The notes beneath the pieces are model-generated. The model searched no databases and was not told where the DNA came from. It worked only from the letters and a program-made list of their open reading frames with translations. Source: CAZHZT01 sp964537285 (GTDB lineage Bacteria; Bacteroidota; Bacteroidia; Chitinophagales; Saprospiraceae). From it: DNA of 37,900 nt. The stretch is from assembly GCA_964537285.1 (NCBI GenBank), contig CAZHZT010000049.1, forward strand, positions 1 through 37,900, written 5' to 3'. Positions 24,722 to 33,716 of this stretch are shown here, piece by piece. Position numbers and translations under genes: made by a program. Numbering within the stretch: position 1 is the first letter of the stretch; each line of letters opens with the position of its first letter.

Positions 24722-26376
24722 CGAATAATAATTTTATATGTTTTAAATAAGGCAAAGTTATCATTACTAATTTTCAAAATATATAATCCCGGCGTAATAT
24801 TGGACAGATTCAAGTAAATTTCATTCTCTCCAGTCTTTTTATGGACCAACTTCTGACCTCCAATGCTAAATAATTCAAAAATAAACGGTTCTGCTGAAGG
24901 ATTATTGACATACAGGACATCATCCACGAGGGTATTGACCACTTCTACCCCAAGGGCATCATCAACATTACTAGTTGAAACAGGCTCTAGGAAGATCTCA
25001 CACTCATAATCAATAGGATTGATTTCTATTGGATTACCGCCAGGAAGGTCTTTACCGATAAAAGCCGGATAATCAGCAGCATAACGCGTACAACGAAATA
25101 CGCTATTCACCCCGGGGTTATTGAATTGAGTAACTGGTCCAAATTGATTTACAGGACTGACGTAACGCCAGACGATTTGCTTTTGAGGGCTTACTTCCCG
25201 AAAATCACCAGCATTCCCATCACAAATCAATGTATTTCCATTAGGCAATGGATGTGCACCGGATATATTTTGCGAATACATAGACCCGGGAGGATTGGCC
25301 ACATAGCTCCAAAATAAGTTTTCAGGGCCAAAGGCTTCTCCGTTATTAATAGTATACAAGCCATTGCTTTCCAATGGAGGTTCTATAATATCAACAGAAG
25401 AATACGCTCCCTGTGGACGCCCCGCTCCGTTATTAAAAACCATGATCTGCCCTTCTCCAGGGTACCCCTCCGGGATCCACCTTGCATCATGTTGCCCAAA
25501 GAAGACCTGATCCGCATCTGTACCACGACCATAAGTTTGAGGATTACCATAGCGATAAAGTAAGTCTCCTCCCATCCCTGAATTTCCGCCAGTTTGCCCC
25601 GCTGCTTCTGCAGTGGTAGTACTGTGATCAATGATCCAGATTTCATCGAAATGACGAGAGCTGAGTACGATCTGATCTAGTTCTTCATTATAACTAACGG
25701 AATTACAATGCAACCAATCAGGATTATTTCCCAGGGTATAATTGAAATTAATCAACTCAGGATGTTGATCGACATCTCCAAAATTTGCCTTCGAGCCATC
25801 ATAATCTTGTATTAAATGATGAATGGCGTGCCATTCCCAGACGACTTCTGCCTGGTCTGCTCCCATTGGTTTAATTTCGACAACCTTGTCGGGCCATACT
25901 CCTGCAGGAGAGAGTTTGTCCGGATCACGGCCAGCCTGTATGGCTTCCTGCTGCCCAATATGTTCCCAGGCTATTAGAAGAATATTACCATTAGGCAAGT
26001 ACTCGACATCGTGGTGTTGATGATATTGGCTATTGGCATAATCAAGTTCCCAGATAATGTCTCCATCCCAGTTAAAGAGCTCCAATCGCCCTCCGATACC
26101 TCCGCCATTGAAGGTGCTGCTTGCCACTCTGGCTGTACGCAGTAAGTTCCCGTTTTCGAGTAGATAAGCAGAAACTCCCGGATTGTAATTACTTTGCCAG
26201 GAATTAACCAGGTACCCGCAATTATCTATGAGAAAAGTAGCGAAAAAAGAATTCGGTGCGAAAAGCGTATATCCGTTAAAGGAATCTTCATCATTCAAAA
26301 AAAGCCCTACGGTTTGTTGAGCTTTTGCATTCCAGCTAAATGCCATCAAAGCTAAAAGAAGAAATATTCTTTTCAT
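24718..26376 (-). CDS. Arylsulfotransferase-like protein with T9SS sorting domain (first of pair)
   Basis: A 552-residue paralogue of the downstream protein, matching it in order through the whole body: HHDVEYLPNGNILLIAWEHI, VVEIKPMGADQAEVVWEWHA, DWLHCNSVSY, WIIDHSTTTAEAAGQTGG, GQHDARWI and PLPNGNTLICDG. It has a signal peptide ending at NAKAQ and a shorter C-terminal sorting domain (FELFSIGGQKLVH...PGLYILKISND). The conserved His residues in HHD, WHAIHH and QHD are candidate active-site or metal residues by analogy with the family. The pair arose by tandem duplication and has since diverged. It lies downstream of the broken FG-GAP gene, with a palindrome between. Confidence 0.82.
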   Translation of the reverse strand: MKRIFLLLALMAFSWNAKAQQTVGLFLNDEDSFNGYTLFAPNSFFATFLIDNCGYLVNSWQSNYNPGVSAYLLENGNLLRTARVASSTFNGGGIGGRLELFNWDGDIIWELDYANSQYHQHHDVEYLPNGNILLIAWEHIGQQEAIQAGRDPDKLSPAGVWPDKVVEIKPMGADQAEVVWEWHAIHHLIQDYDGSKANFGDVDQHPELINFNYTLGNNPDWLHCNSVSYNEELDQIVLSSRHFDEIWIIDHSTTTAEAAGQTGGNSGMGGDLLYRYGNPQTYGRGTDADQVFFGQHDARWIPEGYPGEGQIMVFNNGAGRPQGAYSSVDIIEPPLESNGLYTINNGEAFGPENLFWSYVANPPGSMYSQNISGAHPLPNGNTLICDGNAGDFREVSPQKQIVWRYVSPVNQFGPVTQFNNPGVNSVFRCTRYAADYPAFIGKDLPGGNPIEINPIDYECEIFLEPVSTSNVDDALGVEVVNTLVDDVLYVNNPSAEPFIFELFSIGGQKLVHKKTGENEIYLNLSNITPGLYILKISNDNFALFKTYKIIIR

Positions 26377-26468
26377 GATTGAATTTTAAAAATAACTATT
26401 TCAATCTAAGGTACTTTTCCTTAAGGGAATGTGCAAATAGAGTTTTGCCCGTTAACGTCAAAGAGGAA

Positions 26469-26517
26469 TAATAAATAGCGGGAAATGGGTGGGTCACCCA
26501 TTTCCCGCTATTTATTA
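26469..26517. terminator. Perfect palindrome with 23-bp arms
   Basis: The arms 26469-26491 and 26495-26517 are perfect reverse complements around GGT. It lies 25 bp past the stop of the FG-GAP/DUF7619 remnant and 93 bp before the arylsulfotransferase pair, all on the minus strand. The ends of the stem are AT-rich. Confidence 0.8.
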
Positions 26518-26541
26518 GACTTGTTGAAGAGAGAAATTTGA

Positions 26542-27921
26542 TTATTGCCTGATCAATTTCCTCCAACCAAGTCGTACTCCATCCCTGCTCCATGCTACCA
26601 GATAAGCACCAGCCGGCAAGCTACTCAAGTCAATAGAAGTCGTTTTTGTACTTAACGGCTGTGAAAATATAAGCCGACCTTGGAGATTCCATATTTGAAG
26701 CACATCTTCGCTGGTCCATTCGTCTGTTTCAGTAGTAAAAACCACTTGATCTAAGGCCGGGTTAGGGGCCAGGTCAAAACCGTAATTCAATTGAACTTCA
26801 TTGACACTTAAAATTTCCGACACCAGGGTGTTCAAAGTGGTATTGGTTAGAATTGGCGGGTTAAAATCGAAGAAAATACCCGCAGAATTGGTTATTTCAG
26901 TTCCTTCTGGCAGATTTTCCTTTGGCAAAATGCGAAACTTCGCAAATCCGTGGCTCTCAGGTTCATTGGTCGTACTATCCGGGAGTAGAATATTTTCAAA
27001 TAAAAATATAAGCAAGCCTCCATCTGACAAGGTAACTTCATAATCGTGGCTGGCAGTAATTGGCTGAAAAGTATTCCAGTCCAAATCTTCATCGAGTTGA
27101 TCTTCCAGGCGGACGGTAAATGCCGTATCATTACCTGTATTTTGGAAACGAATCGTATATTCAAAAGCCCCTTGGTCAAATAGGGTCTGTTTCTTTTCTC
27201 CAATGCCTTCTGGAAGTACTAATTTGTCATTAGGGTCGTAGGCGCAGGTAACTACAGATGTATAGGTATCGGCCATACTCACTTGGTAATCTCCGGACAT
27301 GTCTTCAATGAAAGAAGTTATTTTAAAGTTTAAAACAGCACCGAAGTATTCAAAACCAGGCATTTTCAATAGAAGGTTTATCCGTTCATTGTAAGTCGGT
27401 GCCAGATTATCAACAACCCAAAACAGTTTGTTGCCATTAATAGAATCAGGCTCCGGCACCGCAGACTCCAAGGCCGTAAGGTCGTCTATTTCAAGCGCTA
27501 TCAGACCTGAGCTAAAAGTGGTACCTGAATTTTGGCAATCTAGCCAGAAAGGCACCGTGAATCCACATCTGGTAGGAGCAGACGCAAGAATTGGTGTCAA
27601 TTCAGATGTTAGGGTGTTCGGTACAAGTCCAAAATTAATATCTTGATAAAAATTATCTTGTACGTCAATTTCATAACTGTTACTGGTAGTCAGTGCCCAA
27701 TCCTGATTTTGCTTGTAAGCAACGGTGCTCAATCCATTTTCAACAAAAAAGACATATTTTCCTGTAGAGGTTGTGAAGGAAGCCTGGGCGTCCGGCTCGA
27801 TGAAAACGCCTTGGTTTAAGAGTCCTATTTCATCAGGATCTTTGATTTGGTTCTCATTGGCATCGTAGAAACAAAAGCCGGAAATAGCCGGATCATTGAG
27901 GAAGTTTTCGTACCAACTTAG
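26542..27921 (-). pseudogene. 3' part of a broken FG-GAP/DUF7619 protein (SdrD-B-like, DUF7619, sorting domain)
   Basis: This frame continues the FG-GAP frame upstream without shift, after the stop codon at 27922-27924. It starts LSWYENFL, the end of the seventh FG-GAP blade, then has a SdrD-B-like module (ISGFCFYDANENQIKDPDEI), a long linker, a DUF7619-like domain (YTIRFQNTGNDTAFTV...FFDFNPPILTN) and a T9SS sorting domain (LAPNPALDQVVFT...AGAYLVAWS). An ATG at 27732 (MSTVAYKQ) would give a 396-residue protein without signal peptide, so that start is unlikely to be useful. The closest relative in the window is the 967-aa protein. Confidence 0.75.
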
Positions 27922-29004
27922 TTAATCTTCCTTCGTTGTATTTTGATTGGAGGATGCACAAAAAACATCCAGATCTCCATCATTATCAACATCGCCAATG
28001 GTAATTTCGCGTGGATTAGGTTCTCCAAAGAAGGTGATGACCTTAAAAGAACTAAAATACCCATTCCCATCTGCATTTTCAAACCAAATGATGTTATTCT
28101 CACCTTCACAAGAAGCCATTACATCCAGGTCACCATCCAAGTCGACATCGGCAACTGTTACATCGGTAGCACTGTTGTTCAAATCATAAAACAAACCTTG
28201 CCCAACCTGGAAACTTCCCATGCCATCCATATTTTCAAACCAAACAATTTCTGCAGCACCATATGCCGATACAATAACATCTTGGTCGCCGTCGCCATCT
28301 AAATCTCCCGATGATATAGAACTTCCGTAATTCATATTTTCAGAAATGGTTATTCTTGGGCCGAAGTTACCTGCCCCATCCAAGTTTTCATACCAAGAGA
28401 ATTGTATGCCGCCAAAAGAAGCAACGAGTATATCATTATCATTATCTCCGTCCACATCAGTTACATGTACTGCTTTAGGCCCAAATATTTGGTCATCTAC
28501 GATGACCTCCGAAGTGAAACTTCCTAGTCCATCCGTATTTTTATACCAAGCTAAAGCGGAACTGTTATTCGAAACAACAATGACATCTAAGTGAATATCC
28601 CCATCTACATCGGCACAAGAGATAGATGAAGCTCCATCTAAAGTGGAAGGTACAAGATTTAAAGCCCCAAAGTTTCCAAGACCGTCTTGATTTTCAAACC
28701 AAGAGACCGGAGAACCTGCCAATACATCAAGGTCATTGTCTCCGTCTATATCGGCAGCAATTACCGTATTAGCTCCTTGAATTTCTTTGGAGATAACCTT
28801 TTGATGCCCAAAACGCCCTTTGCCATCTTCATTTTCGAACCAGGTAATTTTATCATCAAAACTGGAAGCGGCTATGGCGTCCAAGTCACCATCCATATCA
28901 ATATCCGCTACATAAATATCATTGGGGTAATTGACGGCAGTTTGTGAAAAAACTCCATTTTTTAGTCGCCTTAATTGCATAACAGGCTGATTGCCAATTA
29001 ACAT
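27922..29004 (-). pseudogene. Middle part of a broken FG-GAP protein (second seven-bladed propeller)
   Basis: It encodes seven FG-GAP/VCBS repeats, each with a Ca-binding DxDGDGDxD-type loop followed by WFEN or WYEN (for example VADIDMDGDLDAIAAS, AADIDGDNDLDVLAG). Seven repeats make one integrin-type propeller. It has no signal peptide. The open frame extends upstream to 29148 but the part before 29004 is out of frame with the preceding repeats and not repeat-like. It ends in SSNQNTTKED and a TAA. Aligned with the previous blade (SEGENNIIWFEN), the expected text is SSNQNTLSWYEN. Five extra codons, including the stop, interrupt the repeat (27922-27936). Confidence 0.75.
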
Positions 29005-29026
29005 TTTTTCAATTTCAATAGTTTTT

Positions 29027-30202
29027 TCACAGCCTGACGGAAGCAGCAATAAATTTCTCTTCAAAGCTTTCTGCATTATTATTGTTTTCATGCCAAGCGA
29101 CAACTGCATCATCAGAAACGGATAGTACATCCTGGTCTCCATCACCATCTACATCTGCAGTGTGAATTTCGTTTACGGTATAGATATGCTCATTAATAAT
29201 ATGAGGCAAGGAAAAGTTTCCCTGTCCATCCAGGTTTTCAAACCAAATTAGATCGTTGAAGCTTTGCGCACCTACCACTAAATCCACATCCCCATCATTA
29301 TCCAGATCCTCCGCTTTCATAATACGGGCGAGTTCAAATTGATCTGTAAGAAGGGTTTGATTGCCAAAATTTCCTTTTCCATCCAAATTTTCATACCAAA
29401 CGACGGTGTTTTGAGCCAGCGAGAACAAGTCCATGTCATTATCGCCGTCAATATCCGCAGGATAGATTTGATTAGAAACATCGGGAAGATTCGCAATAAC
29501 CTTTGCGGGGCCAAAATTTGCTTGGCCATCTTCGTTTTCAAACCATACGATGGCATTATCACTCTCCGAAGCTACAGCAATATCCAAATCCTGATCTCCG
29601 TCAAAATCTGCCAACTTTACTGAAGATGGAAAATAAATGGAACCCTGAGCGAAGACAGTCCCCTGAGTATTAAAATCAAACCCATTGTCATTGGCGTACC
29701 ATTTGATGTAACCTTCAGTAAACGAAGCAATAACAATATCTTTATCATCATCTCCATCCAAATCCCCAGCTTCAATATTTGTAATATCCACGAAACCATC
29801 AAAAAATATTTCAGGGCTGAATGTTCCAGAACCATTCAGGTTAGCTACCCAAGATATTTTTTCTTTATTTCTTACCGAAAACACCAAATCTTCATAACCA
29901 TCCTGATTTACATCAAAAACGTTAAGTGAATTGATCCACCCTAAATCTTCATGGATAATCTGTTTAGTGCCGAAGGTTCCTTCGCCATCAAGATTTTCGA
30001 AATAAAGCAAACTGCCGTCCGTCCAATCACAGGTGATCACGTCTAAATCACCATCAAGATCTATGTCTACTGTTTTAATAACATCGGGTTCCAAAACACT
30101 TCTATCCGGCCCGATAATCTCATTTCGCGGGCCAAAAATGACTTGGGAGAACAAGTAAAATGGGCATAAAAAGAGTGTTAACAGGATGAAATTGTGCTTC
30201 AT
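29027..30202 (-). CDS. 5' part of FG-GAP repeat protein (first seven-bladed propeller), no sorting domain
   Basis: A signal peptide (MKHNFILLTLFLCPFYLFSQ) is followed by seven FG-GAP repeats with DxDGDGDxD loops (VDIDLDGDLDVITC ... ADVDGDGDQDVLSV). It then stops 15 residues after the last WHEN, with no linker and no T9SS sorting domain. The next frame downstream encodes seven more repeats and lacks a signal peptide, so a frameshift or small deletion near 28960-29030 probably split one gene. The open frame begins at an ATG overlapping the upstream stop (30242-30246), but the ATG at 30202 puts the signal peptide first. A secreted but unanchored propeller is the alternative reading. Confidence 0.65.
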   Translation of the reverse strand: MKHNFILLTLFLCPFYLFSQVIFGPRNEIIGPDRSVLEPDVIKTVDIDLDGDLDVITCDWTDGSLLYFENLDGEGTFGTKQIIHEDLGWINSLNVFDVNQDGYEDLVFSVRNKEKISWVANLNGSGTFSPEIFFDGFVDITNIEAGDLDGDDDKDIVIASFTEGYIKWYANDNGFDFNTQGTVFAQGSIYFPSSVKLADFDGDQDLDIAVASESDNAIVWFENEDGQANFGPAKVIANLPDVSNQIYPADIDGDNDMDLFSLAQNTVVWYENLDGKGNFGNQTLLTDQFELARIMKAEDLDNDGDVDLVVGAQSFNDLIWFENLDGQGNFSLPHIINEHIYTVNEIHTADVDGDGDQDVLSVSDDAVVAWHENNNNAESFEEKFIAASVRL

Positions 30203-30243
30203 TTTTAATTTTTTTGTTTGATACAAATTTATGTAATCAACCA

Positions 30244-33147
30244 TTATTTGACAATCATCCTTCCGGTGATTAACCTTTCTTTATGAGATTCTAAAGTGAA
30301 GAAATAAAGGCCTGCGCTGAGATTATTGCGTTCAACTTCCCATTTATTGCCATTAATTAACTTGTTCATAACCTTTCTACCCATTGCATCAAAAATGATG
30401 AAGCGGGCATTTTCGAAGGGCTCTCCATCCCATTCAAAAGTAGCACGATGTTCAAATGGATTTGGGTATAAGTTTAGATCTTTTGCATCAAAACCAGGCT
30501 CATGAACGGACACCACTTCCATTTCAATAAAATCCACTCCTATCCGATGCACGGTCTCATTGGTGAATACCGGTGGGTTGAAGTCAAAATAAATGGCTGC
30601 CTGATTAAAAAATTCCGTACCTACCGGATTATCAGGATACTGACTTATCCGAAACTTCACAAAGCCATGAGAAGCCACCTCATTCACATTGCTATCTGGC
30701 AGCATGATGTTATTAAAAATAAATGAAAGCGATCCATCCGCTTGCAGGCGAAAATCATAATCATGACTGCTTGCTCCGACCTTTATGCTTGAAGGATCAA
30801 GAAAAGCAGAGAGGGTATCCCTAATCTCTACCGTAAATGCCGTATCTGTGCCTGTATTTTGAAAGCGGATGTGATATTCAATATCCGTATTGGGTTCAAT
30901 AAGATGATCTGAACCATAACCTTTAGGAAAACCTCGCTTATCATTTGGATCCCAGGCACCTATATTTTCCTGGCAATCGATAGATACAAAAGGGTCACCA
31001 TCGTTTTCCTGAAATTGAGTTACAAATCCTAAACTTACATTACCATTGCTATCCGTTCCGCAGCCTTCAATAGCAATTGAAGGGATATTAAAGCCAGGAT
31101 GGCCAAAAGCTTGCTCCGAGCCCAGATAATAAGTGGAACCATTTGCAGGAACGGTAATAATTAGCGAATCTCCACTATCTAAAAAGAAACTATCCGGGAA
31201 ATTCATGAGCATCAGGTGGTCTTCAATTACGATGAAGTTTAGATGCTCCGTCATATCACCTTGCCCCACATTGGTAATAATAAAATAGACCGAATCTCCG
31301 TCGCACTCTGCAGAAACATCTATACTTGCGCCTGTCCACGTAGCACTATCCGGTGTACAAAGCGAATCCGGATAGATATGCGCTTCTACGCAATGCGTAA
31401 ACCCTATGATCGACGTATCGCAAGCCATTGTAGTATAAATGTTGAAGCCGTCGCATTCTCCGATTGCTACCGAATCCAACAAGAAAGTGTAGGTATCTCC
31501 TTGTACACTTGACCAGGGAACATCACTGCTATCTACATTGATATACTGATCAAAGGTAATTTCCAGATAGGTATCCTCGGCGACGGCCGTTCCGTAGTTG
31601 CAATAATTTACAGAATAGGTGTTCGGAAAGCAACGACGCAGAAAAGGAGTAGAAATATCAACGGTTAAGAAAGGGCAAAGGATATTTGCCTGTAGCGGAA
31701 AATCTACCATAACCGTATCACTAGCAGGAGCAACATTTACATTTATGGGGTTTACACAGGGGTTCCAGTAAGGAACATCATAAATAAGTTCGATAGAATG
31801 ATTTCCCGTATCGATGGGGATGTAGTATTGACCATTGGCATCTGTAGACGAGAAGTAAGTGCTGCCTGGATTAGAAATTTGGATAATCCAGTTTTCAAAA
31901 GAAGGCTCCAGCGTATCTAATAGACAGTTGTTATTTTCATCGGCAAAGACATTTCCAAATAGGGTTTGGGAAAAGAGATTTCCCAGGGAATCCGTTTTCA
32001 TTAAGGTCATTTTAGACAGCTCAGGTTCTACATCGACTGTACCAAATATAGCCAGATGACCTCCTGGAAGTGCTGCTATACTATTCCCTCTTGAGTTGCT
32101 GCTTCCCAACCAATTAAACTCATTGATCCATTGAATATCGAGATTTTGACCTACTTTAAAAGTTAGCCATGTACTTTGAAAATTTTCTGTGAACAGGCCT
32201 GTAATGACAGCCCCGCCATCCGAGGTTGCTGTAATCCCATTGCCAAGCCAATTAGAGTAATTGGTATAGATTTGTCTTCCAAGGAGTTGTCCGTTAGAAT
32301 CAATTTTGAATACATTTGGTGCCCAGGCATTGGTAGCAGTTACAATACTTTGGCCCGTAAGCCAGAAGTTACCTTGATCATCTACATCATAATCAAAGGT
32401 ATAATCGCTTTCATCAGGGAAAGAGTAAAGTTCTTCCTGAAGAAGATTTCCGGAAGAATCCAGCCTTGTCCAAAAAACATTTAATTCTGCATTCCCTGAA
32501 ACGCTCGCTCCATAATCGCCAATAAAGATAAAGTTTCCATTGGCTTCCTCGTACCCCCCTCTGCCGTATGAAAAATACAGGTTAGTGGTGTACCATAAAT
32601 ACGTCCAGCTTTCATTGCCATTGGCATCTAATTTAGTAGCAAAGGCCACATTGCAATCGTTGCATCCAGGGATATTATTTGTTCCTACCCCACAAGCCAA
32701 TGCCCCTCCATCTGAGGTTCCAATTACATCTAAAAAGTAATTAGCGGAAGAAGTGTAATCTATATATTCCCAAATAATACTCCCGGAAGAATCCGCCAAT
32801 TGAACATAAGGGAGAAGTCCAAGGGAATCTGAATTATAAAACCCTCCGAGCAAGTAAGTATCATCACTATTGGCATACACTGAGTAAGCTTTCACCGCAG
32901 TATCCTGCTCCACAATCCATGAAACATTGCCCATATCATCTGTGCGAATCAAGTTTTCATAGGTACCATTCGCAGAAGTTATATCTCCTGCGAGCAGGAA
33001 GCCCCCGTCCGGGGTGGGAGTCATATCAGAAGCAAAGCTATCTCCAACATCCGGATAGTGCTTGATCCAGCCTTGTGCTGTAATAAGGTTAAATGTGAAG
33101 AGTAATAATGTAACGTAAATAATTTGACTAACATAGTATTTTTTCAT
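30244..33147 (-). CDS. Large secreted DUF7619 protein with T9SS sorting domain
   Basis: A 967-residue protein: signal peptide (ending LITAQ), then a long propeller-like half with repeats of the type TPDGGFLLAGD, TSDGGALACG and TSDGGAVITGLF, each followed by a DSSG/DANGN turn. Next are a SdrD-B-like module (LFGNVFADENNNCLLDTLEP), a Cys-containing middle, a DUF7619-like domain (IEYHIRFQNTGTDTAFTVEI...FNQAAIYFDFNPPVFTN) and a type A sorting domain (LYPNPFEHRATFEWDGEPF...AGLYFFTLES). It is probably a surface or secreted structural protein. Its stop overlaps the first ATG of the next open frame by one base. It is intact, unlike its paralogue at 36196-37859. Confidence 0.82.
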   Translation of the reverse strand: MKKYYVSQIIYVTLLLFTFNLITAQGWIKHYPDVGDSFASDMTPTPDGGFLLAGDITSANGTYENLIRTDDMGNVSWIVEQDTAVKAYSVYANSDDTYLLGGFYNSDSLGLLPYVQLADSSGSIIWEYIDYTSSANYFLDVIGTSDGGALACGVGTNNIPGCNDCNVAFATKLDANGNESWTYLWYTTNLYFSYGRGGYEEANGNFIFIGDYGASVSGNAELNVFWTRLDSSGNLLQEELYSFPDESDYTFDYDVDDQGNFWLTGQSIVTATNAWAPNVFKIDSNGQLLGRQIYTNYSNWLGNGITATSDGGAVITGLFTENFQSTWLTFKVGQNLDIQWINEFNWLGSSNSRGNSIAALPGGHLAIFGTVDVEPELSKMTLMKTDSLGNLFSQTLFGNVFADENNNCLLDTLEPSFENWIIQISNPGSTYFSSTDANGQYYIPIDTGNHSIELIYDVPYWNPCVNPINVNVAPASDTVMVDFPLQANILCPFLTVDISTPFLRRCFPNTYSVNYCNYGTAVAEDTYLEITFDQYINVDSSDVPWSSVQGDTYTFLLDSVAIGECDGFNIYTTMACDTSIIGFTHCVEAHIYPDSLCTPDSATWTGASIDVSAECDGDSVYFIITNVGQGDMTEHLNFIVIEDHLMLMNFPDSFFLDSGDSLIITVPANGSTYYLGSEQAFGHPGFNIPSIAIEGCGTDSNGNVSLGFVTQFQENDGDPFVSIDCQENIGAWDPNDKRGFPKGYGSDHLIEPNTDIEYHIRFQNTGTDTAFTVEIRDTLSAFLDPSSIKVGASSHDYDFRLQADGSLSFIFNNIMLPDSNVNEVASHGFVKFRISQYPDNPVGTEFFNQAAIYFDFNPPVFTNETVHRIGVDFIEMEVVSVHEPGFDAKDLNLYPNPFEHRATFEWDGEPFENARFIIFDAMGRKVMNKLINGNKWEVERNNLSAGLYFFTLESHKERLITGRMIVK

Positions 33148-33254
33148 AGGGACTCAATTTATTGAATTTTTTTAATTGCAATGAAATAGTAAAGAGCTCT
33201 TCTGATCTTCAATAACACTACAAAAATTCAATAAATTACTGGGGGGATCAAGAA

Positions 33255-33262
33255 CAAAAATA
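33255..33262 (-). promoter_or_regulatory. Possible -7 element for the 967-aa protein gene
   Basis: The minus strand reads TATTTTTG, a perfect TAnnTTTG match, about 107 bp before the ATG. A TTG lies 17 bp upstream, near the usual 19-bp spacing. Consensus match only. Confidence 0.35.
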
Positions 33263-33360
33263 TATACAATTGAAAATTACAACCACTCTAATCCTCTTTT
33301 ATTCAAGTATATAATTTAATTTAACTGAAAAAAAAGTCAACATGAGCTATTCAAAATGAA

Positions 33361-33604
33361 AAGGGATGTCGAAAAAGCAGTTTGTCTACTCAGTAGACTT
33401 GTTCTGTAGCTGATGATGGAGAGTAATTGACCAAATTTTATTTTAGACAAGGCGAAAAACGCAGGCATAACTTGTCCCGAATGTCTTCGGGAGCCATAGC
33501 TACGTCGAGTATTTTCAACGCAGTATAAAATAAAATTTGGCAATTCAAGCCCATTAATCAGCTGCAGAACAAGTCTAGTAATGCAGTACTTTTTCGGCAT
33601 CCCC
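33361..33604. mobile_element. MITE-like element with long imperfect terminal inverted repeats
   Basis: The left arm (33361-33445) and right arm (33526-33604) are imperfect reverse complements with well-matched blocks: GGGATG(T/C)CGAAAAAG at the ends, AGACTTGTTCTG(T/C)AGCTGAT in the middle, and CCAAATTTTATTTTA at the inner ends. The 80-bp centre (33446-33525) contains a short hairpin, CCCGAA-TGTC-TTCGGG. No transposase is encoded. Size and form suit a non-autonomous transposable element or a large REP-type unit. No target-site duplication was identified with confidence. Confidence 0.7.
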
Positions 33605-33669
33605 AAAATACTAAACTTCGAAAAACAAAAAACTGACCTCCGGTTAAGGTGTTGAGCTAACGAATGTTG

Positions 33670-33715
33670 GTTCTTTGACAAATTGTGTGGAACTTCAAGC
33701 AATTTGTCAAAGAAC
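33670..33715. terminator. Family B hairpin directly after the GH16 gene
   Basis: Perfect 15-bp arms, GTTCTTTGACAAATT (33670-33684) and its complement (33701-33715), flank the 16-nt loop GTGTGGAACTTCAAGC. It ends two bases before the GH16 stop codon. The left arm plus loop start match the repeats at 6745 and, in reverse, at 5848-5876. Confidence 0.7.
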
Positions 33716-33716
33716 T

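Larger units (their letters stand above)
33148..33716. other. Intergenic region with promoter-like site and mobile-element-like repeat
   Basis: This 569-bp gap separates the GH16 gene from the 967-aa gene (both minus). It contains a -7-like TATTTTTG on the minus strand (33255-33262), a TTG 17 bp further upstream, the MITE-like element (33361-33604) and the family B hairpin (33670-33715). The 121-codon minus ORF over the element is not considered a gene. Confidence 0.6.

Noticed and set aside
3952..26517. CRISPR array from repeated palindromes
   Set aside because: The palindromes are far apart, of different sequence and unevenly spaced. No cas genes are present.
27943..28302. Plus-strand open frames over the FG-GAP genes
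   Set aside because: They are antisense shadows of the repetitive Asp/Gly codons and have no independent support.
29005..29148. Upstream extension (MVMETRMYYPF...) of the second FG-GAP frame
   Set aside because: It lies in a shifted frame over the last repeat of the first frame and has no repeat features.
33337..33702. 121-codon minus-strand open frame
   Set aside because: It lies almost entirely in the MITE-like inverted repeat and the family B hairpin, with low-complexity composition and no family resemblance, so it is a by-product of repeat sequence.
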